Part shown: piece by piece, positions 18,891 to 28,388 of the stretch
Position numbering within the stretch: position 1 is the stretch's first letter
Layout: the number at the start of each line of letters is the position of its first letter
Assembly (NCBI GenBank): GCA_003116975.1
Contig: BGKB01000204.1
Coordinates: forward strand, 48,008-112,007
DNA from: Aurantiochytrium sp. KH105
Taxonomy: Eukaryota; Sar; Bigyra; Thraustochytrida; Thraustochytriidae
Direction of reading: 5' to 3'
DNA: 64,000 nucleotides
The notes under the pieces: model-generated
Told to the model about the DNA's origin: nothing
Seen by the model: only the letters and a program-made list of their open reading frames with translations
Databases searched by the model: none
Position numbers and translations under genes: made by a program

Positions 18891-20306
18891 TTAAGGGTAA
18901 CGGACGTCAGCTCCCATACTGCGAAGTCTCTGGAGAATAAAGTCGTGTTGCATGGGTACATACGGGATCTCATTGACTTCCATACGTCGTGGAGACCGTG
19001 GCGAGGCAGCGCCACCTGTAGCACGGGTTCCCTCTGCGCTCGCGCACGTCGGGGGCTCATCCAGGCGTAAATCTGTAGCAGGTCGTGACGACTGTGATGC
19101 GGTAGACTGCTGAAAGAGGCGCTCATGCACTGGGCCCTCTCGCATAATTTGCCTTGACCGCGGATTAATTTGCGGGTGAAATGGTGGCTCAGGTGGCGCT
19201 GCAGCAGCAGCTTTGGCAAATCTCTTGGGGCTCGCCTCCTCGATAGGCTGTCTGCGTCCTTCCTCGCTGGCGCGCTCTGCCATCTGGAGCGAGCGAACGT
19301 TCATCAATGGTGCAAAGGTCAGATCTGTGCTGGGCGCACGAGCCTCTTCGAGAGCGGCGTCAATGTATCTGCGTGAGACCCTGGGTTTCCATCGCTTCGT
19401 ATGATTAATGCGAGGCGCTCCTGTACATCCCGCAATCTCTTCTTCTTCAAGTCGTTGCCTTTCTTGGGCGAGACGAGTCTCTCGCTCCTGAATAATGGAT
19501 TGCAAACGCTCTTGAATGGGCTTCACACGTGCCAGCTTCCTTGACCGTTTGTTGATCCTGGGCCGAAAGTCCAGACTCGCGAGCTCCTCGACTAAGGCTT
19601 CGTCCTGCGCTCGCTGCCGTCGAAGGTCCCGCGTAATTTGATGTGCATACAGTCTCTCGGAGAGTGCTTCGACCTGTTTCGGCGTCAACTCTTTGACGAC
19701 AGGGGCCTCTGTTTGCCGCCAGCGCGCTGCTTTCCAAATTTCGTATGGTGTGAGCTTTTTCGCCTTGGTCGCTTGGGACGTTTCGCTCCGCTGCGTCAGC
19801 GTATCTCCTCCATGACGAGCTTCGCTGCAAGAGCTCAAATAGCTCAGAATAGAGTCGTCCTCTTCGAGTGCAGCAGCGACTTTTGCTTCGAGACGCAGCG
19901 TGGACATGCTTGACGTGCTGAATCTGCTCCCCGGCTCGCTGCGCGTGCCCTCGCTTTTGCACTCTTCTACGGCTGGTTTTTCCGGCGTCAGCTCGCCTTC
20001 TGTCCCTGAGAAAGCGACCATGCGGTTGATTTCATCCGCAATGGTTCGTACGAGCGACTCGGTTCGCTTTTTCCAGTCCTCGTCACCGCCTCGAGGCTGC
20101 ATGTCGTCGAGCAGAGCTGCCAGTTCCTCTGCAGATTTTTCGAGCATCATTTCCTCTGTCTCCCGCTTCATGTCTCGCTGTTGCGGTCCTTTTCGCGAGA
20201 TGTAGGTGGACGCAGCATCTGCCTTCAACCTCGTCTCCGACGTCGCCGTCGTCGTTGCTGCCGCTGCCGCTGCCGCTGCCGCTGCCGCTGCTGCTGCTGC
20301 TGCCAT
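18891..20306 (-). CDS. Protein with repeated FxPxINxRSR motifs, possibly flagellar
   Basis: I do not recognise the family. The 471-residue form begins at the first ATG (20306) and opens with a poly-Ala run from a GCN repeat. A longer frame starts at TTG (20417). After an acidic, Ser-rich region, three related motifs occur: FRPRINKRSRKLA (near 248), FAPLMNVRSLQMA (near 330) and FHPQINPRSRQIM (near 378). Two of them continue into P-[IV]-x-E-R-L. Charged Arg/Glu helices lie between them. Such F-x-P-x-I-N spacing recurs in protist cytoskeletal and flagellar proteins as I recall, and the divergent neighbour is a CFAP92-like gene, so an axonemal role is a guess. A real gene is likely; its function is open. 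Confidence 0.65.
   Translation of the reverse strand: MAAAAAAAAAAAAAAAATTTATSETRLKADAASTYISRKGPQQRDMKRETEEMMLEKSAEELAALLDDMQPRGGDEDWKKRTESLVRTIADEINRMVAFSGTEGELTPEKPAVEECKSEGTRSEPGSRFSTSSMSTLRLEAKVAAALEEDDSILSYLSSCSEARHGGDTLTQRSETSQATKAKKLTPYEIWKAARWRQTEAPVVKELTPKQVEALSERLYAHQITRDLRRQRAQDEALVEELASLDFRPRINKRSRKLARVKPIQERLQSIIQERETRLAQERQRLEEEEIAGCTGAPRINHTKRWKPRVSRRYIDAALEEARAPSTDLTFAPLMNVRSLQMAERASEEGRRQPIEEASPKRFAKAAAAAPPEPPFHPQINPRSRQIMREGPVHERLFQQSTASQSSRPATDLRLDEPPTCASAEGTRATGGAASPRSPRRMEVNEIPYVPMQHDFILQRLRSMGADVRYP
20256..20304. repeat. GCN trinucleotide repeat (poly-Ala coding)
   Basis: Alternating GCTGCC and then GCTGCT units encode about 15 alanines at the very N-terminus of the adjacent minus-strand protein. 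Confidence 0.85.
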
Positions 20307-20859
20307 CGTGATCGACGCCAAGCTTGCCTGTGACCGCGGCCCGCGACGGGCGGCCGCGTCCGCGCTCGCAACCCGTGTCGTCTCTCTGCCTACGACCCGC
20401 GCGTCTGCCGTTGCCAATCGAAAAGGCTCGGTATCGCCATCGACCTGAGCGAGACCCTCCGCACGTTTCGTACCCCGACGCCAAAGACAATATTTCTATT
20501 CTGGTGCCATGTAATTCATATATTTTCCCATGCAATAACATTACAAGACACAGCGAAATCAACGGATAGGAAAAAGACATGTGCTCGGCAGTACACACCC
20601 GTTTTAGCACACACGCACATACACACACGTGCACGCACACGATAGTAGCTGTAGTTGGTTGTCGCGGGCGATCGGGCGCGCGTGCGCGTGCGGCCCTTGG
20701 AGCCTTGCAGCGCCAATACTTGCATCGCGATCGACAGGGGCGCTGCGCTGTTCACTCGCTTGCTTGCTTCGCCGTGACATTTAAATCATCGCGGGCGGGC
20801 GACGTTTGCGCGGGGCAAAGGGTGGCGACGCGATTCATCAAGTCAAAAAAACAAACGTC
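20307..20859. other. Divergent promoter region of the putative flagellar pair
   Basis: This 550-bp stretch lies between two divergent starts. It includes an AC-rich stretch (ACACACGCACATACACACACG, about 20610-20635). I see no other gene. Confidence 0.5.
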
Positions 20860-23800
20860 ATGGCGGATGACAACAAGCAGCCGCAAGAAGACGGCGACGA
20901 AGGCAGCAGAGGCGAAGTAGATGATGTTGCTACAGAATCGCTCGAAAAGGACACAGATGTGGACGAGAAGATCAGCAACGGTGACGGAGATTGTGAAGAT
21001 GATGAAGAAGAAGAAGAGGTCGAAAAGATTGTTGAGCAGGACGTGACGCTCGGCTTGGTGCTGAGCGTGGCGGGACTGAAACCACCCAAAGTGGACGAGG
21101 ATGCTGCATTGACTCAAGAAGACGACCCGGTCGGGGGAATTCGCTTCCGATTCATGATACCAGGTATGCAAGAGCCCGCCGAAACCACCGCGGTGTCATG
21201 CTGGGACTTTGTGCACGCAGACGCTGTAGATCCTCTCGCAAGCGATGACGATGCCAAACCAGACGAAATCACAGAAACGCCAGCAGATGGAGATGTTGCA
21301 CAGGAAAACGAAAACGTTGAAAGCGCCGATAGTCATCTCGAAGGGACCACAAAGGATATCGTGGAGCCAACACTCACTTTCAAGCTGAATGTCGCCGTCC
21401 ACGTTGACCTCGCATGGGCCCGAGCACTTGACAAAAACCCTTATCTCGTTCTAACAGCTGTCGGACCTGCTGATGATGCCGACAATGTTGCCGAGGGAGA
21501 TGAAACGGGTTCTGCTCCGAGTGTATCGAGGATTGGCGCTGTGTCTCTCGACCTGAGTCCCCTGCTGGATGGCGAGACATCCATTGCGGGCTCGTGGGGC
21601 AGCTACCCCGGATGTGAGCAGCAATATTTGTCACCGAGTGGTCTCTTGGATGGTAAATTGCAAGGTTTGAAAGCCCGCGTCGTTGCGAGCATGCCATGTC
21701 TGACGCCCGATCTCTGCGAGGTCGTTAATCCTCTCACCATTGCACTCAAGACGGTTCGTCCTTTGCCAGGACTCATTGTCGAAGAGGGCAATGCAGCGCT
21801 CAAACCCTACGTAACAGACCCCATCACCAAGGACAAAGACGCCTTTCTGCTACAAAAGCGATACTGCGAGCCTGTTCATGCACATTTTTACGTGTTGCCA
21901 CGCCTCTTGGGAAATCATCGTCGCGTGCAGACTCCCGCATATTGCCAGGGCAAGAACAAGGTGTCTTTCTCAGCTACGACCACGGTCCTGGTAGGTGAAC
22001 TCGATCGAGATCTCGTGGCAGAAGCGCTCGAAACCGACCCTGTTAGGGTCTGTCTTCATGATCGGGATGTTCCGCTCATTTCGACAGACCGATCGCTCGA
22101 AACATTGCGACAAGGCATCCCTGCACGCTATGCAAAGCTCGACGGAGCAGCCGATGAGGAAGCAGAACTTGACGCAGACGCGAATGGACAAGCTCCCGAG
22201 ATCGATGACGTCGATGCAGGCCTTGGTGGCGCTTCAAACGGCGCAGAAGAGGTTGAGAGCACCCCTGCACTGCGAAGACATCGGCTTGAGGAAGCAATCT
22301 ATCGCGAGGAGTGCGATATCCTCGCCCGCCACGCAGCCCAGCAAACCTTTGGTGAAGCCATGTTTTCTCTTGCCGAGCTGTGGACAAATTCAAGCGAGAT
22401 TATTGACAGACATCGTCTCGATCTCTATCGTCGCAAGCCTGAGCGATTCGGGAATACTCGCAAAGCCGTTTCCATCAAGGTGCGGGCTGGCGTGACACCT
22501 GTGAAACGAACCTTTCAGCTCCACCCAGATGTGAAAAAGGCTGACTTGGATCTCGATGCGGCAGAGCGAATGGTTCGCCAGCCTGGGCGCTACATGGAAG
22601 CCGGCACTGAGATGCGACTTGCAGCAAGCATTACCTTCCCGGTCCATCACCACGAAAAGTCGATTTTTGCACGGAGGGCGCGGAAGCGACGCGAGCTTGA
22701 GCAGCGTAAGGCCCCTTTCGAGAGAGTCGTCTTTCTCTTCGAGTACAAGTGTGGAGCCTACATGCAGGAGCTGCGTGCAGTCTTGCAAGACGTCAATGCT
22801 CGGGCCCTCCCGGAAGCAGTGTCGCTGCGTTCGCACCAGCTATCCGACGAGGAGCGAGCTCGTGCCGACGACGGATCTTTGGATATTCTCACCGGGTTTC
22901 AAGTTGTAGACGATCATTTTCGCGTCGTCGTCATTGAAGGTCTCGCCGCCGGTGCGATTGAAGAGCTAACGCGTCGAATGCCTCGTCGTGCCGCCAATAC
23001 TGAGCAGCTGCGCATCCTGCGCAATGCTCGCATTCGGTTTCATCAGCGCTTGTACACGTGCTTCGACGTCGATCTCAAGATTATCCGCTTGCGAGACCCC
23101 CTTTGCTACATTATGCAGGCTGCGGAGATTTACGACTCTTTCAAGGTCGATCTCGAGTGTCACAACGCCCTCTGCCGGCTGTCCGAGATGCGCAGCACGC
23201 TTCGGGCCAAAACGCTTTTCCGCTCGAGCCTCTTTCCGACACCCGCAATGCTCACCAAGCTCGAGTCCAAGTACGGCGAGTCCGTCTCTGTCGAGGACAT
23301 GGATGGCGTGCCCAGACCGCCTCGACGTGGGTCTCGTCGAGGTCAGAACCAGCTGGAAGACCAGCAAAAGCAGGTCGATGCCGAAGGCCAGTTCGCAATT
23401 CAGAATGGGGAGGAGGCTGCGAGCGACAATGGGCCCTTGCGCGCGCATTCGGCAGGTGCCTTGCGTCGCAAGGCGGCGACGGACTCGAGAAACGACGCTT
23501 ACTTGGCTTCAATTGCAGCGCGTGTTGAAAAGGACCATCTGGCTGTTCACCGAAAGACGCGGCAGCGCATCAAGCGGTCAACCAAGGCGCGCATGGCGGC
23601 TCGGGCTGAAAAGGACCGCGCACTTTTGCAGGCTTTGGGTCAGGACGACAAGCAGATCTTCATGTACTCTGGCCAAAAGCTCAACTTTGTTGAAATGCAG
23701 CAAGACAGGCTTCGCCAGCGTCTTGCCACGCACGCAAATGTCACATATACATATTCAAAGGACTTTCAGTCGCTCGCGTTTCCTTTGGTCAATGAAGAGC

Positions 23801-24393
23801 GCGTTGCCAAGAACGAGGCCGAGGCCCAGCGAGCAAAATTTATCACGAAACGCGGCTTTGTGTATCCTGCGCCGCGCGAATCGAAAGAGGCCCGAAAGGG
23901 CAAGCGAGAGATTAGCGAAGCGCGCGCGGAAGAGCTCAAGGAACCTTGGGAAGACCCGGCATTGATGCACCGGCCCGCGCGATCCGACCACGAGCTTGAC
24001 TTCGACTGCATTCCAACCAATGACAATACGGTTTTCGGAGGCTACCACAAGGATGGGTCGCGGAATCCAGAGTTTTTTCGCTCGGTGCATTTGTCTGGCG
24101 ACGGCGTCGAGGCCGAGGCGCAAGCTCGCAAGGCACAAGAGCATCAAGAGTGGCTCGATCGCGTGGTCGTGGACACGCTCGACTTCAAGGCGCATCAAGG
24201 CGTCAAGGGCGAGAAACCTACGCAGCTCGACAAGATCCGCGACATTCTCGACTCCAAGCCTCGCAAAAAGGGCATCTACATGGTGCGAAATGTTACACTT
24301 CCTTCTGGCAAGCGAGCGCCTCTACGCGCGCCGCCGGTATCAATCATGGGTCCATCCGCGCCGGTGCCGAAATCCGTTTCGTTCTCGTCGTGA
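20860..24393 (+). CDS. CFAP92-like (KIAA1257/DUF4550-type) protein, probable flagellar component
   Basis: The 1177-residue product starts at ATG 20860 (MADDNKQPQ) in an AACGTCATGG context; an in-frame upstream extension to 20806 is less likely. The N-terminus (1-70) is very acidic with a Glu run. Residues about 170-280 form a beta-rich, possibly C2-like region. The central block at about 620-815 contains FLFEYKCGAYMQELRAVLQ, then FRVVVIEGLAAGAIEELTRR and a cysteine-containing helical part. This resembles, from memory, the DUF4550 region of CFAP92. The C-terminal third is Arg/Lys-rich. CFAP proteins act in motile cilia, and thraustochytrid zoospores have flagella. The assignment is from pattern memory only; CFAP70 was considered, but no TPR tail is seen. 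Confidence 0.6.
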   Translation: MADDNKQPQEDGDEGSRGEVDDVATESLEKDTDVDEKISNGDGDCEDDEEEEEVEKIVEQDVTLGLVLSVAGLKPPKVDEDAALTQEDDPVGGIRFRFMIPGMQEPAETTAVSCWDFVHADAVDPLASDDDAKPDEITETPADGDVAQENENVESADSHLEGTTKDIVEPTLTFKLNVAVHVDLAWARALDKNPYLVLTAVGPADDADNVAEGDETGSAPSVSRIGAVSLDLSPLLDGETSIAGSWGSYPGCEQQYLSPSGLLDGKLQGLKARVVASMPCLTPDLCEVVNPLTIALKTVRPLPGLIVEEGNAALKPYVTDPITKDKDAFLLQKRYCEPVHAHFYVLPRLLGNHRRVQTPAYCQGKNKVSFSATTTVLVGELDRDLVAEALETDPVRVCLHDRDVPLISTDRSLETLRQGIPARYAKLDGAADEEAELDADANGQAPEIDDVDAGLGGASNGAEEVESTPALRRHRLEEAIYREECDILARHAAQQTFGEAMFSLAELWTNSSEIIDRHRLDLYRRKPERFGNTRKAVSIKVRAGVTPVKRTFQLHPDVKKADLDLDAAERMVRQPGRYMEAGTEMRLAASITFPVHHHEKSIFARRARKRRELEQRKAPFERVVFLFEYKCGAYMQELRAVLQDVNARALPEAVSLRSHQLSDEERARADDGSLDILTGFQVVDDHFRVVVIEGLAAGAIEELTRRMPRRAANTEQLRILRNARIRFHQRLYTCFDVDLKIIRLRDPLCYIMQAAEIYDSFKVDLECHNALCRLSEMRSTLRAKTLFRSSLFPTPAMLTKLESKYGESVSVEDMDGVPRPPRRGSRRGQNQLEDQQKQVDAEGQFAIQNGEEAASDNGPLRAHSAGALRRKAATDSRNDAYLASIAARVEKDHLAVHRKTRQRIKRSTKARMAARAEKDRALLQALGQDDKQIFMYSGQKLNFVEMQQDRLRQRLATHANVTYTYSKDFQSLAFPLVNEERVAKNEAEAQRAKFITKRGFVYPAPRESKEARKGKREISEARAEELKEPWEDPALMHRPARSDHELDFDCIPTNDNTVFGGYHKDGSRNPEFFRSVHLSGDGVEAEAQARKAQEHQEWLDRVVVDTLDFKAHQGVKGEKPTQLDKIRDILDSKPRKKGIYMVRNVTLPSGKRAPLRAPPVSIMGPSAPVPKSVSFSS

Positions 24394-24489
24394 GGATATA
24401 TATATGTAAGACAAGGAGAAGAGAGATATCGCCCTCACCTATACCCTGAATACATCCACGACACCACTTGTCTGCCGCGTCTTTCTTGA

Positions 24490-25093
24490 TCAAATCGCGG
24501 CAATCACTTCCTTTTTCACAGCCTCGAATTCTTCTTGCGAGATCTCGCCTCGATCGAGCTTCTCCCGCGCCTCCTTGATTCTCTGCAAAGGTGACAGAAC
24601 GGTACCGGAGGCATCGGAACTTGCTGCCGGCATTGCTGCCGTTGCGGCTTCGAAAGCACTACCGGTGCCTTGCGCGCTAGAGGTCTCTTGAGACTCTACT
24701 CCGAACGAGAGTAGGTCATTCGCGTCACTGCTTGCGACGGCGGACTGTGCTCCGGTACCGGGTGCAGGGGTGCTCTCCTTGGGAGTAGAGCTTTCCTCCG
24801 CGGCGCCAAAGTCAAGCAGATTATCATCATTGTCATCAGCACTTGTGCCTTTCGGCTCACTTGACTGAGCATTGTAGTCAACGTTGTAGTCTTCGCTCCC
24901 AAGCAGGTCCTCGGAGGAGAACGTGCTCGAATTTTGCTCCTGAGCCCCGACCTTTTCGTCCTGCCCGTAATCGCCAGACAAAAAGTCCTCGTTGGTCTCT
25001 TCTTGCACGGTTGTCTCCTGGTAGCTCGGGGGCGCCGGCGCTGAGCTTGACGCTGTTGGATATGGCGGCGCCTCTTGTTGTTGTTGTTGTTGT

Positions 25094-25126
<33 letters not shown>

Positions 25127-26121
25127 GCTTCCTGCGCAAGAACTTCTGCACGAAGATCCTCAGGCAAGGCGGCGAGAAAGTCCTCTCGCTCTTTACGTTC
25201 AGCTTCAGTCATTGGTGGCGGCGGTGGTGGAGCGGCTTGCTGCTGGTGTGACTGCTCATGCATGGAGCTAGCTGCAGGGGCTGGTGTTGGGGCCGGCGCG
25301 GCAGCGAGCTGTGCAGCCTCAGTGGCCATAAGCTCAGCACGAATATCCTCAGGTAGCGCTGCAAGAAACTCTTCGCGCTCCTTGCGCTCCGCTTCTGTCA
25401 TGGGAGGTGGCGGCGGAGCTTGCTGCGAGGAAGGCGGCTCGCCCGTAGGAATGTCAAGCTCGTCACCTGGTTGGCAACCATTGGGCACGAGGACAGAAAC
25501 CCTCGTCCCCGAGGGGAGAACCACGGGAAACGTGCCGCCTGCAGAGACGCCCTGCGGAATGCGCACGCGGACCATATGCGAAGACGATGCGTTGGCCATG
25601 GACTGCCCTTGCGATCCGTTCACGCCAGAGGTGACGTAGGTAAATGACATGCCCGGCTGGAGGCCCGGAGGAACCTGGACCCGCTCAACACCTGCGCCAG
25701 GAATCTGCACGGCGATAAATTGGCCCCCGATTACGCCCGCAGGCACCGTGCACTGGATCCGGAGCGCGTTCGATTGCCCGCTGAGCTCCTCCTGAAGTCG
25801 CTGCGCGAGTTTGCGATCTTCTTCTTCAATGATGCGTCTCGCGCGGATCTCAGAGTAAATCTGCTCTTCTTCGCGACGCAGGTCCTCCTGAAACTGCTCA
25901 TTATTGCGCATCTGCGCAGAGAGGGCCTCGTCGGCGCCCGAACGCTGGCTATGCACCCGCGTCGGGGTCACCCTTCGGACGCCGGCGCCGTCGTTGTCGT
26001 CGTCACCGCCGCCCTCCACGCCCAGCAAGCTCTCGTTGAGGGGCATCGCGTCTAGCAGGCCGCTATCTCCATCGTTTCGCACGCCCCTGTTCAGGCCCAC
26101 GGCGTTACGGAATCTGTCCAT
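24490..26121 (-). CDS. Twin UBM-motif protein with polyQ and SHOCT-like C-terminus
   Basis: This 543-residue protein appears to bind ubiquitin. After an acidic N-terminus comes a helical region (RREEEQIYSEIRARRIIEEE). Two related beta segments follow at about 120-160 and 184-224, each with [VI]P-x-G-V-x-x-G-x-[FT] and a P-x-G-x-x-P-G turn. Two copies of MTEAERKEREEFLAALPED come next, at about 235-262 and 300-327, whose LPED[IL]RAE core matches the ubiquitin-binding UBM of HUWE1. A polyQ run lies at about 330-348. An acidic, Ser-rich linker leads to the end, LQRIKEAREKLDRGEISQEEF, a SHOCT-type oligomerisation motif. The frame upstream of MDRFRNAV reads low-complexity sequence, so I start at 26121. 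The exact role is unknown. Confidence 0.8.
25075..25127. repeat. CAA/CAG repeat coding polyglutamine
   Basis: In the plus strand this reads TTG units and then CTG units. In the gene it encodes about 16 glutamines interrupted by one Arg, just after the second UBM-like motif. Confidence 0.85.
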
Positions 26122-26882
26122 GGCGCTCTCCTCGTCGCCGTGCCGGTTCAGGTCGCTGCTGTCGAAGCTTGGTCGCCTCCGTGGGCTTTGCCCGCGCCGA
26201 TCCAGCCGTCGATAATGGGCGAGCGTGCGCGACGCGGCTCGCGACGAGCCTCTCTGCGCGTCCTCGCGCGTGCAGCGGTCGCCCGCGCCTCCGGCTCGAG
26301 CTCGATCGAGATTGCGGACTTGGACGAGTTGAGTTTTTGCACATCGCGACGAAGTCAATTCCGCGCACACGAAGATACTCTCCGAGGGGGGCACGATAAG
26401 AATGTCATTTCTCCGAGGGTGGGCATCTTGTGTTGTCGATTTGCAGTCGGATAAATAAAAAATTGTATAATACCCCTGCCATCTCGGCAAGAGAAAGCTG
26501 GCTCGGCTCTGATGTTGATGCGGAGAACGTGCCGGGGCGCATGGCGGATGATGGCTATAATAATGATGACGATGATTATGACGATGATGATGTTGTTGTT
26601 GATGATGACGATGTCGAGAGCGCCTAAACCTTCTCTTGGAAATGATAGAAGGGGATGGAAAACAGGTCTCGGGGAAAGAAGAACAAGAAGAGGGAGGACG
26701 ATGTGCTGTTTGTGGTGATGGCAAGATGTTGCACGTCCAAAATCCAAGATTGCCTGAAACGAACGGCAAGGAATGCTCGTAGAGGGAAAAAGTCTGGATT
26801 CAAGAGAGCAGGGAACAAAACGTAGACGAGAAAAGACATGGCTATCGTAGTAGAGGCATTCGGGAATGTCGTGAGACTTACA
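26122..26882. other. Intergenic region with GAT/ATG-rich repeat
   Basis: This is the upstream region of the UBM gene and the downstream region of the deaminase gene. A degenerate GATGAT/AATGATGAC tract lies at about 26546-26620. I see no convincing coding sequence; the open frame through here reads His/Gln low complexity. Confidence 0.5.
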
Positions 26883-28388
26883 TCACTTGAGGAGATGCTC
26901 CGCGACGACCTCGGACTTGAGGAAGTTTGACCAGTCCTTGTCAAACTGGGCCTGCGCCTTGAGAACAGCGTCGTGATCGAGCGTGGAGCAGCGGAAGCTC
27001 GCGCGCGCAAGGTGCTTGAGCTGCGCAAGCGTCAGGCCCCAGGCCTTGGCAACCAGCGCAAAATCGTAAGTCACGTCATCATACCCAAAGGTGGCTGCGT
27101 CGTCGGATGAGATGGTGATTTTGACGCCAGCGTTAAGCATCATGAGACCAGGGTGATTGCGAAGATCATCAACATAACCAAGGCACTGGTTGGACATGGG
27201 GCAGCACTCGACAGTAATACCGCGCTCCTTGACGATGCGCACGAGAGACGGATGCTTGGGGAGCGCATAGGCGTGGCCAATGCGCTCGCAACCGAGGGCG
27301 ATCGCGTCGTACAGCTGCTCGTTGTTGGGGTCAATGGTCTCGCCAGCGTGAAGAAGGAGGCGGCCGCCGCGATCCTTGTAGTACGCAAGGGCGTCGACAT
27401 AGGTCGAAATGGGCTTGAGAGAATCCTCGTGGCCCACCAGATCGAAACCAGCAATCCAGCCGGGGTACTTTTCCTCCAGTCTCAACACAGTGTCTACATT
27501 CTCGCGCACAACTTCAGGGGAAAAGACCTTGAGCGCAGACCACACCATCTTGGCGCCCACAAAGGTCGGGTTTTCCTTTTTGAAAAGCTCGACAGTAGCA
27601 ATGAAGGTGTCCATGAACTCGTCAATGGTGGCTTCCCGGTTGATTCGCTCGCCGTTATTCTCTGGTTTGACAAAGCCCACCGGGATGAGCTGCTTGATCT
27701 CTACGTAATTGACGCCGGTCTTGAGAAGCTGCGTGAGAATATCCCAAAAGTAGGAATCGCGGCCGTCCCAGAGCGGCAAGGCGTCCGAGAGCTCGCGAAC
27801 GCGGTTCCAGCAGTGCTGAAAGACTGTCCAGCGCTTGTCGCGCGGGGTGTCGGGCGGGACCTGCAGATATGCGAGCACCTCGACCTCGTCGAGGTCGCTG
27901 ATCGGGACCCAGCCTCCGCGGGTCTGCATGTGATTGGTCGCCTCGCGGTTGGTCATGTACCGGATTTCGCCCTCGATCGCGGTCTCCTCGTAGTGCGCCT
28001 CGGAGCCTGGCGCACGGGCTGCCACGTCGGCGGCTCCGTCTTCGTCCAGCTCGGGGCCCACGTAAATGTACACGAGGTCGTCCGCTTGGAGTCGTTTCAC
28101 GAGTGATTCAAAGGGCCCAGTGGCGATGCCGTGCGTGTGCAAGAGGGCACCCTTGGGCATCTTTTCGAGGACCTTGAACACGGGGCTCTCTTGCGCGGTG
28201 CGTCGAGTGTGCATGAGGTGGTCGCTGGGGTCGAGGCCTTCATCGTTGCGCAGCAGCTCGTCAAAGGCCTTCTCCGCGCGCTTTTCGACCTCGCTGTCTA
28301 GCAGGTCATAGTCCACGCTGTGGAACGACTCGAGCAGCACCTGCTTGCGCAGCGCTTCCTTGCGTTGCTCGAAGAGCGCCGACGACAT
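26883..28388 (-). CDS. Adenosine deaminase, ADA2/ADGF type
   Basis: This zinc enzyme should deaminate adenosine or a related nucleoside to inosine. The 501-residue product matches ADA2/ADGF rather than ADA1 in the stretch KMPKGALLHTHG. It has metal ligands His84 and His86, and then AGFDLVGHED, LLHAGET (with the catalytic Glu region HAGE), RIGHAYAL, CPMSNQ and ISSDDAATFG (metal Asp). The start at 28388 (MSSALFEQRK) is an ATG; the frame extends 19 codons upstream without a good alternative. Animal ADA2 proteins are secreted, but I see no signal peptide here, so a cytosolic enzyme is likely. Purine salvage is the inferred role. Confidence 0.88.
   Translation of the reverse strand: MSSALFEQRKEALRKQVLLESFHSVDYDLLDSEVEKRAEKAFDELLRNDEGLDPSDHLMHTRRTAQESPVFKVLEKMPKGALLHTHGIATGPFESLVKRLQADDLVYIYVGPELDEDGAADVAARAPGSEAHYEETAIEGEIRYMTNREATNHMQTRGGWVPISDLDEVEVLAYLQVPPDTPRDKRWTVFQHCWNRVRELSDALPLWDGRDSYFWDILTQLLKTGVNYVEIKQLIPVGFVKPENNGERINREATIDEFMDTFIATVELFKKENPTFVGAKMVWSALKVFSPEVVRENVDTVLRLEEKYPGWIAGFDLVGHEDSLKPISTYVDALAYYKDRGGRLLLHAGETIDPNNEQLYDAIALGCERIGHAYALPKHPSLVRIVKERGITVECCPMSNQCLGYVDDLRNHPGLMMLNAGVKITISSDDAATFGYDDVTYDFALVAKAWGLTLAQLKHLARASFRCSTLDHDAVLKAQAQFDKDWSNFLKSEVVAEHLLK

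Noticed and set aside
20860-24393. CFAP70 as identity
   Set aside because: No C-terminal TPR array is visible. The central block fits CFAP92/DUF4550 better, though still from memory.
24490-26769. Extended N-terminus (216 residues) of the UBM protein
   Set aside because: The extension reads His/Gln and Arg low complexity and crosses the GAT-rich repeat. The first convincing Met is at 26121.
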